DNA of 64,000 nucleotides from Hyphomonas sp. (GTDB taxonomy: Bacteria; Pseudomonadota; Alphaproteobacteria; Caulobacterales; Hyphomonadaceae). The notes beneath the pieces are model-generated. The model was not told where the DNA came from, did not search any database, and was given only the letters and a program-made list of their open reading frames with translations. Location of the stretch: NCBI GenBank assembly GCA_016124495.1, contig WGNP01000009.1, positions 1 to 64,000 of the forward strand. The letters run 5' to 3'. Below, in pieces: positions 1-7,841 of the stretch. Position numbers and translations under genes: made by a program. Every line of letters begins with the position of its first letter. The stretch's first letter is position 1.

Positions 1-136
1 GCAGCCCGATTGCGACACGTCGCCGGAACCGAATGGAGCACGCGTCGATACATGAACATGCAGCCGTTACACGAAATGAAACTTCAACCCCATGGAGCCG
101 CCGTCGCATGATCGAAAGTGCGAAAGATTCTGGACA

Positions 137-1528
137 CTACCGCCCACTCACCCACCCATCCGGTACCGAATGCACAATCTTCATCAGCTGATCACGCCGA
201 TACTCCATCGACCCGCCGTCTCCGTATGCCGGCCTCGAGTTCGCATGCCCCATGATCATGCAACGGAACCCGTAATCTAGTTCGGCCTCCTGCATGCGCT
301 TCTCGAACGAGTGCCGCAGCGAATAAACCTTGTGCGCCGGCGTCGGGAACAGCCCGCGCGATTTGAGCGCCGTCATGAGGTTTGCAGAAAGCAGGTCCGG
401 CTTATCGCGGTAATGCGGGAACCCTTTGGGCGCGCGCCGCATGGCTTCCAGCGCAACGCCGACCAGCGGGATGTCCCGGATGGAAGAGACCGTCTTGATC
501 TCCCGGTCCTTCTTAGGCCGGATCGAGATGTACGGCACATTGGACTTGAGGTGGATGTCCTCTTCCAGGAGGTTTGCAATTTCGCCGGGACGGCAGCCGG
601 TCTCGATGAGCGTATAGAGGATAAGGTCTGCCCCGCCGACGAGACCTGAGAGTGCGCCAGGCGCCAGGATCCGCGATCGCACCCACACATCCTCGAACGG
701 CGGCACGTCCGTTGACTGACGGTCTTTGAACGCGAGATTGCGAAACGGGTTTGGCCGGTCTTCTTCGCCGATATATTTGAAGTAGGCGCTGTAGAGGAGG
801 CGCATGTTGCCGACGTCCCGATTGGCCGTCTTGGTGCTCAGCGCTTCCCGGCCGGGCTTCGGCACAACGCGGTCTTTCCACCAGTTGTAATACTGCTGGG
901 CATCTTGCCGGGTGATGTCCCGCATGTTCCGGTCGCCAACGACATCGATGAAATACTGCACGCCCCGCCGCTTGGTTTTCTTCCAGGCCCGGATCTGGGT
1001 TTCGGACTTGCCGATGAGTTCGCTCGCGGCGATGTCCGAGCAGTAGATCTCGAAGGCGGCGGAGACCGTGACCGGCGGCGGCGGGACGGTGCCCAGGAGG
1101 GCATCGGCCTCGACCTTTTCGACCGGGCTTGGCCGGCCAGCATCGGCGGCGTCGATCCTGCGGATGCGGGCCACCAGTTCGCCGAGATCCGCCTCGCTCG
1201 CCAGCTGCTGGACTGGGGCGTAGACGAAGCCCCGGGCGAGCGCGCGCGTCTGGGCGGCCTTGTAGCGGCGTTGAGCCTGGTCCAGCTGGAAGGCGAGGTT
1301 CTCTGGGGAGCCGGTATCTCCGGCGGTGCCAGCAAGCATCGCCCAGTAGAGGTCGTCGGACTCTTCCATTGCGTCGCGCCGCATGCGCGCAATCTCGAGC
1401 GATTTCGTGCGCAAGGAGCATTCGATCACGCCGCGCGGATCGAAGGGCGCATAGCGTTTCGGGACGCGGCGCTGGTAGTGCCAGTAGCCGAGTTTCTCCT
1501 TCAAATGACGGTTCGTTCTGTCCACCAC
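137..1528 (-). CDS. Tyrosine recombinase (phage/ICE-type integrase)
   Basis: Site-specific DNA integrase of 463 residues, the usual size for tRNA-targeting integrases. The N-terminal 100 residues resemble the DUF6538 arm-binding region (HLKEKLGYWHYQRRVPKR). The C-terminal half carries the catalytic set: Arg313 in TGCRPGEI, a lysine in the beta-hairpin RPKKDREIK, Arg405 in YSLRHSF (with Tyr in place of the usual His of HxxR), His in IMGHANS and the Tyr nucleophile in SMEYRRDQL. The start is GTG. It lies downstream of the 3' end of tRNA-Gly in the same orientation, the classic position for an integrase whose att site is the tRNA 3' end. The element it serves would extend off the left edge of the window, so cargo and the second att site are not seen. 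Confidence 0.93.
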   Translation of the reverse strand: MVDRTNRHLKEKLGYWHYQRRVPKRYAPFDPRGVIECSLRTKSLEIARMRRDAMEESDDLYWAMLAGTAGDTGSPENLAFQLDQAQRRYKAAQTRALARGFVYAPVQQLASEADLGELVARIRRIDAADAGRPSPVEKVEADALLGTVPPPPVTVSAAFEIYCSDIAASELIGKSETQIRAWKKTKRRGVQYFIDVVGDRNMRDITRQDAQQYYNWWKDRVVPKPGREALSTKTANRDVGNMRLLYSAYFKYIGEEDRPNPFRNLAFKDRQSTDVPPFEDVWVRSRILAPGALSGLVGGADLILYTLIETGCRPGEIANLLEEDIHLKSNVPYISIRPKKDREIKTVSSIRDIPLVGVALEAMRRAPKGFPHYRDKPDLLSANLMTALKSRGLFPTPAHKVYSLRHSFEKRMQEAELDYGFRCMIMGHANSRPAYGDGGSMEYRRDQLMKIVHSVPDGWVSGR

Positions 1529-1540
1529 CCAATCCCACTT

Positions 1541-1571
1541 GTAGGGAATTCCGTAGGGATTTTTGTAGGGA
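1541..1571. repeat. Three GTAGGGA iterons with 12-bp period
   Basis: GTAGGGA starts at 1541, 1553 and 1565, so the copies are spaced exactly 12 bp apart just upstream of the integrase start and between it and the tRNA-Gly 3' end. Regular short direct repeats in this position are typical of integrase arm-binding or excisionase sites, or of autoregulatory sites. The function is inferred from position; the repeats themselves are seen directly. Confidence 0.7.
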
Positions 1572-1651
1572 AAATTCCGGCAAACGTCAAGCGAGCGAGC
1601 ACCTCTAGCCCAGTAGGGCTTTGATTATATTTGTCTTTTTACGATTTTCTC

Positions 1652-1726
1652 TGGAGCGGGCGAAGAGATTCGAACTCTCGACCCCAACCTTGGCAAGGTT
1701 GTGCTCTACCACTGAGCTACGCCCGC
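1652..1726 (-). tRNA. tRNA-Gly (GCC)
   Basis: A complete cloverleaf on the minus strand. The acceptor stem GCGGGC pairs with GCCCGC, followed by discriminator T and an encoded CCA. The D arm reads GCTCAGTGGTAGAGC, the anticodon stem CAACC/GGTTG encloses TTGCCAA (anticodon GCC), and the T arm contains GTTCGAATC. The 3' end faces the integrase gene and is the probable attachment site of the element to the left. Confidence 0.97.
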
Positions 1727-1834
1727 ATCCGGAAGTGGTTATGGCTGCCGCGCGCGGCAGAGCGGTGGGAATAAGCGGAAGGCTGGCGCTTTGCAAGACC
1801 CAAAAACAATCCGCCCGAATGCGCCGCGGGGCCC

Positions 1835-2347
1835 CTACCCGCGCAGTACCGCACGGATCTGGTCCGGGCGCACTTCCCGGCCTTCCGGGTCCACGAAAGC
1901 TGCACGGATCGCCGTTTTGGAGCCCGCCTTGGTGAAGCTGATCGGTGGCGGCTCGCCGTTGCTCAGCCAGACATCGCCCCACTGCGTCAGCCCGATCAGG
2001 ATCGGCCGCAGGGACATTCCCATTTCTGACAGCACATATTCCGGCCGGGCGCGCTTGCCCGGCACCTTGTAGGTTTTCCTGGTCAGCAGGCCCGAGTCCA
2101 CGAGGATCTTGAGCCGGCCCGACAGCACCGTACGCGGGCAGCCGAGTTCGGACTGGAAGTCGTCAAACCGGCGGACACCATACAGAGCGGCCCGCAGGAT
2201 CAGCAGCGTCCAGCGATCGCCCACAATCTCGATTGTCCGCGCGAGATTGCAATTCTCGGGCGAAATGGGGGAGCGGCGGGCAAGCGGAATCTGACTCATC
2301 ACCAACATCTGAAAGAGTTCGGATTCTAAATCCAGCGGCCCTTTCAT
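1835..2347 (-). CDS. HxlR-family winged-helix transcriptional regulator
   Basis: A DNA-binding repressor or activator of 170 residues. After a short N-terminal extension comes the HxlR core: NCNLARTIEIVGDRWTLLILR, then RRFDDFQSELGCPRTVLSGRLK (recognition helix) and a wing with the GKRARPEYVLSEMG motif. HxlR proteins usually have one N-terminal Cys that can sense electrophiles, and CNLARTIE fits this position. The C-terminal 50 residues extend past the core and are not recognised. The start shown is the most upstream ATG; later Met codons at residues 14 and 17 are also possible. It is transcribed divergently from the phytase-like lipoprotein gene, which is a possible target. Confidence 0.88.
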   Translation of the reverse strand: MKGPLDLESELFQMLVMSQIPLARRSPISPENCNLARTIEIVGDRWTLLILRAALYGVRRFDDFQSELGCPRTVLSGRLKILVDSGLLTRKTYKVPGKRARPEYVLSEMGMSLRPILIGLTQWGDVWLSNGEPPPISFTKAGSKTAIRAAFVDPEGREVRPDQIRAVLRG

Positions 2348-2430
2348 GAAAAGGTCAGGGTTCTGTCATTCCATGGTCGCCATATGATGCGACTTCGCAC
2401 CCGTTCCCGGATTGCGCCAAAGGCTTACTG

Positions 2431-3513
2431 ATGAACCGATCACTTCACGCGCTCAGCGCCATCTGGCTACTGGCCTTGTCCGGCTGCACCGCGCCAGCAG
2501 AGGCTGGCGAGCCGGCTGGGGCAGGCACGCCAGAGCAAGCAGCGGCGCCTGCCTTGTGGAATTTCGAGGCGTCGGAAGACGCCATCCGGTCCGGGTCCTG
2601 CGATGAAAGCGGCGCGCCGATGCGCGGATTGCTGCCGCTGCAGCTTTCCGTCGTGGCCCTGAATGCCAAACAGGCCGGGGTGCTGACGGCGCGCCTGCCG
2701 GCTGGCGCATCGCTCGCCGGCGCCTGGGAGCTGACCTCGCCTGACCCGAATTTTGGCGGCCTGTCCGGTCTCGCCCTGGAAGACGAGACGACGTTGTTCG
2801 CCATCACCGATGCAGGCGGCTGGGTGAGGTTCGGCCTCGACGGCGCAGCGCCGTCCGCGGCCACCGTCGGATACATGCGCGGGGCGGACGGCAAGTTCCT
2901 GTCCGGCAAAACCGAAAATGATGCGGAAGGTCTCACGATGCGCGATGGCATCGCTTTCGTCAGCTTTGAACGGGATTTCCGCATTGAGGCGTTCGACACC
3001 GGCACATGCGGCGCGTCGGCAAAAGCTGTGGAAATCGCAAGCCTGCCGTCTACTTACCGGGGCGGCGGCATCGACTCCAACGAAGGCCCGGAAGCCCTGA
3101 CATTGACGCCGGCAGGATCACTCCGCTTCGGTTTCGAAGGCGCAACGGGGAGCATCTCCCCCCTCGGCGACGTGACCGGTTCCGGCACTGCCGAATGGTC
3201 CGGCATCCCGGCGGCCAATCCGGACGGTTTCGCGCTTGTGGCGATGGACACCATCAGGCTGGCCGGCGGCGAAACGCGCGAGATTTACCTTTACCGCGCC
3301 TTCGATCCCCTGCGCGGGGCGCGCTCGGTGCTTGTCTGGGGACCAGACGATGCCGATCGACTGACGCTGTCGCGCCCTGTGCTGACCGACAATTTCGAAG
3401 GGCTTGCCGCCCGGGCGCTCGAAACCGGCGATTTGCGTCTCTGGATCGTATCCGACAACAACTTTTCGAAAACGCAGCGTACGCTCATATACGCCTTCGA
3501 CGTGCCCCTCTGA
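2431..3513 (+). CDS. Esterase-like activity of phytase family lipoprotein
   Basis: A 360-residue secreted protein with a lipoprotein signal peptide (lipobox LSGC near residue 19), so it is probably anchored in the outer membrane facing the periplasm. The mature part matches the phytase-like beta-propeller family (PF13449): segments such as GGLSGLALEDETTLFAITDAG, DAEGLTMRDGIAFVSFER and DSNEGPEALTLTP carry the acidic and glycine pattern of the blades. The family name reflects distant similarity to phytases and esterases. Substrate and true activity are unknown. It stands alone, divergent from the HxlR regulator and just upstream of the 6S RNA. Confidence 0.8.
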   Translation: MNRSLHALSAIWLLALSGCTAPAEAGEPAGAGTPEQAAAPALWNFEASEDAIRSGSCDESGAPMRGLLPLQLSVVALNAKQAGVLTARLPAGASLAGAWELTSPDPNFGGLSGLALEDETTLFAITDAGGWVRFGLDGAAPSAATVGYMRGADGKFLSGKTENDAEGLTMRDGIAFVSFERDFRIEAFDTGTCGASAKAVEIASLPSTYRGGGIDSNEGPEALTLTPAGSLRFGFEGATGSISPLGDVTGSGTAEWSGIPAANPDGFALVAMDTIRLAGGETREIYLYRAFDPLRGARSVLVWGPDDADRLTLSRPVLTDNFEGLAARALETGDLRLWIVSDNNFSKTQRTLIYAFDVPL

Positions 3514-3590
3514 AGCGCCTTCCATACATGCCCCCTTCCCATGCGGCCGCGGGCCGACTACATTAAAACCTCACAAGGGCTGCGACGCGC

Positions 3591-3745
3591 GCAGGGACTG
3601 ATCTCCAGCGACCTTACTTTCCATCAGGGAGTTGGCACTCTGGTTCGGGCCGTGGCCCGGGCTCACCTGACACCCACCTAGTCTCTAGGTCGATGGGAGT
3701 GAAATGTGCCCGGCGGCGATTGCGGTTCTTGTGTCCCTTCTTCGG
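3591..3745 (+). ncRNA. ssrS: 6S RNA (ssrS)
   Basis: 6S RNA binds housekeeping RNA polymerase holoenzyme by imitating an open promoter. Here AGGGAC at 3593-3598 can pair with GTCCCT at 3733-3738 as the closing stem. The apical part folds as CCTAG-TCT-CTAGG flanked by CACCCA/TGGGAGTG. The 5' side of the central region, CGGGCCGTGGCCCGGGCTC, and the 3' side, CGGCGGCGATTGCGG, resemble the conserved CGGxCCGTCCGAG and GGCGGC blocks of the enterobacterial RNA. Position directly upstream of the cyclo-ligase gene is the conserved context in proteobacteria. The ends are estimates from the closing stem. Confidence 0.8.
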
Positions 3746-3778
3746 TGACGGCGTCTTAAAGCCTCGCTAGAAGGCCCC

Positions 3779-4393
3779 ATGAGCATCGAAGACGACAAGA
3801 CGAACCTGCGCCACCGGATGCGCACGCTGCGTGCCGAAGCCGCCGCTCGCGATCCCGACGCGGCTGAAAAGCTCGCCGCGATCTTTCCGATGAAGCTGCT
3901 CGAGCGCTACGGACAGGTCGTCTCGGCCTATGTGCCGGTCAACGAAGAACTCGACCCCATGCCTTTGCTGGAGCGCCTGTCGCGCGCCGGCGCCGAAACC
4001 TGCCTGCCGCGCATGACGCCGGCTGGCATCAGCTGGCGCTTATGGTCGCCCGGCGAACCCCTCGAGCGGCGCGGCTTTGGTCTCTCCGAGCCGCCGGAAG
4101 ATGCACCCGAAGCCACGCCCACGCTCGTACTGACGCCGCTCCTGGCCTTTGACACGCAGGGTAATCGCCTCGGATATGGCCGCGGCCACTATGATCAGGC
4201 ACTTTCGGTGCTGCGCGCCAAGGGCCGCGCCTTTGCCTGCGCCATTGCCTACGGCGCCCAGCAGATCGACCGCGTGCCCGCCGGCCCCCATGACCAGCCG
4301 CTGGACTGGGCCGTCACGCCTGTCGGCTCTGTGCCCTTGTTCATGATGCGCAACCGGTCGGCCTTAACTGCGCCAGGACCAGACGGCGTTTGA
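3779..4393 (+). CDS. ygfA: 5-formyltetrahydrofolate cyclo-ligase
   Basis: Converts 5-formyl-THF to 5,10-methenyl-THF with ATP, recycling an inhibitory folate in the cytoplasm. The protein has 204 residues, normal for the family. An N-terminal basic helix (DDKTNLRHRMRTLRAEAA) is followed by the AYVPVNEELDPMPLLERL segment and the diagnostic nucleotide/substrate loop LGYGRGHYDQALS near residues 134-146. The start ATG lies about 40 nt after the end of the 6S RNA, so the two are probably co-transcribed or processed from one transcript, as in other proteobacteria. Confidence 0.95.
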   Translation: MSIEDDKTNLRHRMRTLRAEAAARDPDAAEKLAAIFPMKLLERYGQVVSAYVPVNEELDPMPLLERLSRAGAETCLPRMTPAGISWRLWSPGEPLERRGFGLSEPPEDAPEATPTLVLTPLLAFDTQGNRLGYGRGHYDQALSVLRAKGRAFACAIAYGAQQIDRVPAGPHDQPLDWAVTPVGSVPLFMMRNRSALTAPGPDGV

Positions 4394-4461
4394 ACGACAT
4401 AAGTTAAATGGGCTGGCTCGATTATTGCTGGTTAGCAAAGGGTTAACCTGAGGCCCCTCAT

Positions 4462-5481
4462 TTGTCGCTCGACGTTCAGCATAAAACCGCCGCCTGGCAC
4501 CGCCCCGACGCGGGCGCGGACGCCATGGTTGGGGCAAGCTGGCTGGCGGTGCTGGTGCTGGCCCTTTTGTTGCTGCGCCCGCCTGAGTTGCCGCAATTGT
4601 CCCGTCCGGAAACCGCACCGCCTGCGATCACTGCCGCCGCAAGCGCGCCCGCGGTGGTTAAGGCAGTCCCGGACTTCTATCCCTGGGTTCGCCCAGGTGA
4701 GCCCGCCCCGACGACGGCCGGCGTGCGCGCCTGGTCACAACCCGCCAAGCCGAAGCGCGGCGGCTTTTTTAGCCGCCTGAACGCGCCGCTGCAGGACCCG
4801 GTCTTCAGTGCGTCTAACCACGCCAACGCCGACAGCTTCTATGGCGGGGACTGGGCGGCGGAAAACATCGCAAGCCGTAACGGCGGCGCCTTCCTGGAAG
4901 TGCGGCGGGAGGCTCGGGGCGGGTTGCCTTACACAGCAGCTGAAATGCAATCGGGCGGCAAATTCCACTATGGCCGCTACGAAACCATCATGCAGCCAGC
5001 CCGCGGCTCCGGCCTCGTCAGCGCCTTCTTTACTTACACCGGCCCCTGGTTCGGCGACCCGCACGACGAGATCGACATCGAGTTTCTCGGGTCGGACACG
5101 ACCAGGATCCACTTCAACTATTTCAGAAACGGCAAGACGAGCCAGCCCGCGACATTCGACCTGCCATTCGACGCCGCGAGCAGGCCCCGCCTCTACGCCT
5201 TCGAATGGCGCCCGGACGGCGTGACCTGGTTTGTCGAAGGCGTGCCGGTCTACGCGACCGAAACGGGTGACCCGGGCGTGCCGGTCGCCCCCGGCAAGGT
5301 GATGTTCAGCGCGTGGACCGGCAAGCCCTCAATGGAAGGCTGGCACGGCAAACCGCTGTTCCGGGACGGCGCCGGCGCGCAGTTCAACTGCGTGTCATTC
5401 ACCCCGCTCGGGCATGACACGCCCAAGTGCAGTGACACTTACGGGTCCGGCAGCGGCGCCGGCCCGACCGGCGGGCGCTAG
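4462..5481 (+). CDS. Glycoside hydrolase family 16 protein (membrane-anchored glycanase)
   Basis: A 339-residue protein with an N-terminal hydrophobic segment (GASWLAVLVLALLLL, about residues 24-38), a Pro/Ala-rich linker and a C-terminal GH16 jelly-roll domain. The catalytic EIDIEFLG motif supplies nucleophile and acid/base glutamates of the ExDxE type, and YGRYETIMQPARGSGLVSAFF and LYAFEWRPDGVTWFVEG are typical GH16 strands. It would cleave beta-1,3/1,4 glycans in the periplasm or outside the cell, like ExoK. The chosen start is TTG, preceded by GAGG at 8 nt; ATG at 4525 is the alternative but has no visible Shine-Dalgarno. A paralogue sits in the exopolysaccharide cluster at 49 kb. Confidence 0.88.
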   Translation: MSLDVQHKTAAWHRPDAGADAMVGASWLAVLVLALLLLRPPELPQLSRPETAPPAITAAASAPAVVKAVPDFYPWVRPGEPAPTTAGVRAWSQPAKPKRGGFFSRLNAPLQDPVFSASNHANADSFYGGDWAAENIASRNGGAFLEVRREARGGLPYTAAEMQSGGKFHYGRYETIMQPARGSGLVSAFFTYTGPWFGDPHDEIDIEFLGSDTTRIHFNYFRNGKTSQPATFDLPFDAASRPRLYAFEWRPDGVTWFVEGVPVYATETGDPGVPVAPGKVMFSAWTGKPSMEGWHGKPLFRDGAGAQFNCVSFTPLGHDTPKCSDTYGSGSGAGPTGGR

Positions 5482-5489
5482 CCCGGGCG

Positions 5490-5819
5490 TCAGCCTTTGG
5501 AATCGCGGGCTATTTCCTCGCGGGCCACGGGCAGCAGCCGAGCCAGTTCTTCCTTGATCTGCGTTTCGGTACGGGCGACGCCTGCCGCCGAAAGATCGGC
5601 AAGGATCTTGCGGATCACGTCGCCGTCGCCGGCTTCTTCAAGGTCGGCCACAACCACGCTCCTGGCGTAAGCTTCGGCTTCGGCCCCGGAGATCCCCATC
5701 AGGCCGGCCGCCCAGAGGCCGAGAAGCTTGTTGCGGCGGGCGGCGACACGCATCTGGGACTGCTGGTCCAGGGCGTAGCGGGCTTCCTCAGCGCGTTCAC
5801 GATCATCGAATGAGCTCAT
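5490..5819 (-). CDS. F1-ATPase inhibitor subunit zeta (DUF1476)
   Basis: A 109-residue cytoplasmic helical protein of the DUF1476 family, known as the zeta subunit that inhibits ATP hydrolysis by alphaproteobacterial F1-ATPase (described in Paracoccus denitrificans). The N-terminus MSSFDDRERAEEARYALDQ is the conserved, partly disordered inhibitory region, followed by RRNKLLGLWAAGLMG and a helical bundle. The start is set by the family N-terminus; the frame stays open further upstream but there it lies opposite purC. It is divergent from purC, the common alphaproteobacterial arrangement. Confidence 0.93.
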   Translation of the reverse strand: MSSFDDRERAEEARYALDQQSQMRVAARRNKLLGLWAAGLMGISGAEAEAYARSVVVADLEEAGDGDVIRKILADLSAAGVARTETQIKEELARLLPVAREEIARDSKG

Positions 5820-5999
5820 GGGAATACCCTTTTCTGCGGCCAGTGTGAGAGGTTTATCGGCCATATAGGTGCGCGGGGCGCATGTTCGCAATAATTGTTT
5901 ATGCCTGCGACTTGGCGTAACAGTCGCCCCTTCAGGGGTGCGCGCCGGTGATTCCGCCGGGCCGGGCGGCCTACGGACTACAGGAAGGGCCGGATCAAG

Positions 6000-6776
6000 A
6001 TGAGCAAACGGCGCATCGTCTATGAGGGAAAAGCGAAAATCCTCTATGAGGGACCGGAACCCGGCACGCTGATCCAGTACTTCAAGGACGACACCACGGC
6101 CTTCGATGCCCAGAAGAAAGCCGTGCTCGACGGCAAGGGCGTGCTGAACAACCGCATCAGCGAATTCATCATGACCCAGCTGAGCGCGATCGGCATCCCG
6201 ACGCACTTCATCCGCCGCCTCAACATGCGTGAGCAACTGATCCGCAAGGTGGAGATCATTCCGCTTGAGGTCGTCGTGCGCAACATAGCCGCCGGCTCGC
6301 TGTCGACCCGCCTCGGCATGCCCGAAGGTCAGCAGCTGCCCCGCCCGCTCGTCGAATTCTACTACAAGAGCGACGCCCTGCATGACCCGATGGTTTCGGA
6401 AGAACACATCGCCGCCTTCGGCTGGGCGACGCCGCAGGAATATGATGATATCATCGCGCTCGCGCTGCGCGTGAACGATTACATGTCCGGCCTTTTTGCC
6501 GGCGCCGGAATCCGCCTCGTCGATTTCAAGATCGAGTTCGGACGTTATTTCGAGAACGATCACGACATGCCGCGTATCCTGCTGGCCGACGAGATAAGCC
6601 CGGACAGCTGCCGCCTCTGGGACTACAAGACCGGCGAGAAGCTGGACAAAGACCGTTTCCGCCGCGACCTTGGCGGCGTGACAGAGGCCTATGCTGAAGT
6701 TGCGCGCCGTCTTGGGATCATCAAGGAATCGGGCGACACGGACAATGTCGTCAGCTTCACCGGAGGCAGCAAATGA
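6000..6776 (+). CDS. purC: Phosphoribosylaminoimidazole-succinocarboxamide synthase
   Basis: SAICAR synthetase, joining CAIR and aspartate with ATP in purine biosynthesis. The 258 residues match the bacterial family length. The N-terminus [19 protein letters not shown] is the nucleotide-binding loop, and [30 protein letters not shown] and [15 protein letters not shown] are family signatures. The stop overlaps the purS start by ATGA, so the two are translationally coupled. The promoter must lie in the 180-bp divergent region shared with the zeta inhibitor gene. Confidence 0.98.
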   Translation: MSKRRIVYEGKAKILYEGPEPGTLIQYFKDDTTAFDAQKKAVLDGKGVLNNRISEFIMTQLSAIGIPTHFIRRLNMREQLIRKVEIIPLEVVVRNIAAGSLSTRLGMPEGQQLPRPLVEFYYKSDALHDPMVSEEHIAAFGWATPQEYDDIIALALRVNDYMSGLFAGAGIRLVDFKIEFGRYFENDHDMPRILLADEISPDSCRLWDYKTGEKLDKDRFRRDLGGVTEAYAEVARRLGIIKESGDTDNVVSFTGGSK

Positions 6777-7018
6777 AAGCCGTCGTTCACGTCTCCCTGA
6801 AAGCAGGCGTGCTGGACCCGCAAGGCAAGGCGGTCGCCGACACGCTCGCCCGGATGGGCTACAGCGAGGTCGAAGCCGCGCGCGTCGGCAAGGTGATCGA
6901 GCTCGAACTCGAAGACGGCCTCGCCAGGACGGAAGCTGAAAAGCGCGTCAGGGAAATGTGCGAGAAGCTGCTCGCCAACACCGTGATCGAAAGTTACCGG
7001 ATCGACGTGCTCGCCTGA
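6773..7018 (+). CDS. purS: Phosphoribosylformylglycinamidine synthase subunit PurS
   Basis: The 81-residue small bridging subunit of the three-part FGAM synthase (PurL-PurQ-PurS), which shuttles ammonia from PurQ to PurL. The sequence [20 protein letters not shown] and [18 protein letters not shown] is typical. It overlaps purC by 4 nt. PurQ and purL, which often follow, are absent: the next gene is an unrelated TetR regulator after 190 bp, so the other subunits must be elsewhere. Confidence 0.96.
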   Translation: MKAVVHVSLKAGVLDPQGKAVADTLARMGYSEVEAARVGKVIELELEDGLARTEAEKRVREMCEKLLANTVIESYRIDVLA

Positions 7019-7134
7019 GGCGGCGCGCCGGCAACGGCCAGACCCCTTCCAGAATTGCGGCGACTTACACAGCCGTGAGCGCATCCTGGCTGCGTTGGTG
7101 ATGGTTTATCAGAAATTCACACTCTCGCCCACTT

Positions 7135-7152
7135 AGTGAGCGAATGATCACT
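7135..7152. promoter_or_regulatory. Candidate TetR operator: AGTGA-N8-TCACT inverted repeat
   Basis: An inverted repeat AGTGA (7135-7139) and TCACT (7148-7152) separated by 8 nt lies about 55 nt before the TetR start codon, in the only space available for its promoter. Dimeric TetR proteins normally bind such palindromes in their own promoter. The repeat is seen; its use as an operator is inference. Confidence 0.35.
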
Positions 7153-7207
7153 TGCAAAATGCCGTGTCGCCTGCTATACTTTTCTTCGTAAACCGGAGAT
7201 TTTCCGC

Positions 7208-7816
7208 ATGGCCAGATCCGCCGCCCCGCCCCCGGAACCTGACAAGAAGCCGCGCGTGCGCAACGCCAGGCCGAAGATCGAGCGTGCCGCGCTGAAGCTG
7301 TTCATCCACGAAGGCGTGGACGCGGCCACGACACGCGAGATCGCCGACAAGGCCGGCGTGTCCGAAGGCGCGCTTTATCGCCACTACAAGGGCAAGGACG
7401 AACTCGCCCTCTCGCTGTTCCAGGCGACCCATAACCGGCTGTCCCAGCTGATCGCCGAAGCGCTGACCGGCAATGGCAGCCTCGACGTGAAGGTGAACGC
7501 CGCCGTCACTGCTTATTGCAAGCTCGCGGATGAAGACTTCCTGCTTTTCTCATTCCACCTCGTCTCGATGAACCGCTACCTTCCCTATGACAAGCGCCGG
7601 GAGGACGATCCGGTTTCGGTCACCGAGCGGATCATCAGCGGGCTGATGGATGCGGGAGCGATTCCGAAAGGCGATCCGGCCCTGAAAGCAGCCATGGCGC
7701 TTGGCGTCGTGATGCAGGCCGGCCAGAACAAGATCTACAACCGCCTGCCGGGCCCGCTGTCTCAGCACGCCCCGGCGCTCGCCCGCGCTGTGCTGGCCGT
7801 CCTGAAATCTGCCTGA
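7208..7816 (+). CDS. TetR/AcrR-family transcriptional regulator
   Basis: A 202-residue repressor with an N-terminal helix-turn-helix: IERAALKLFIHEGVDAATTREIADKAGVSEGALYRHYKGKDEL is the full TetR consensus (residues about 22-64). The C-terminal ligand domain is not specific. The acyltransferase gene starts 25 nt downstream on the same strand and is probably co-transcribed, which hints at control of lipid metabolism. A palindrome upstream may be its autoregulatory site. Confidence 0.92.
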   Translation: MARSAAPPPEPDKKPRVRNARPKIERAALKLFIHEGVDAATTREIADKAGVSEGALYRHYKGKDELALSLFQATHNRLSQLIAEALTGNGSLDVKVNAAVTAYCKLADEDFLLFSFHLVSMNRYLPYDKRREDDPVSVTERIISGLMDAGAIPKGDPALKAAMALGVVMQAGQNKIYNRLPGPLSQHAPALARAVLAVLKSA

Positions 7817-7841
7817 TCCTTCGCTTACGGAGCATCCTTCA

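Noticed and set aside
1745..1760. Perfect 16-bp palindrome CTGCCGCGCGCGGCAG between HxlR and tRNA-Gly
   Set aside because: Likely a GC-rich hairpin acting as a terminator-like stem for the HxlR gene, but no T-run follows on either strand, and such palindromes arise easily at this GC content.
4432..4446. TTAG-N7-TTAA, a one-mismatch CtrA box upstream of the first GH16 gene
   Set aside because: It lies directly before the GAGG ribosome-binding site of the preferred TTG start, too close to act as an activator site unless the ATG at 4525 is the true start. Start choice and box contradict each other, so I do not call it.
5490..6563. A long 357-codon version of the ATPase zeta inhibitor reading back through purC
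   Set aside because: The family N-terminus MSSFDDRE begins at 5819; everything upstream is antisense to purC.
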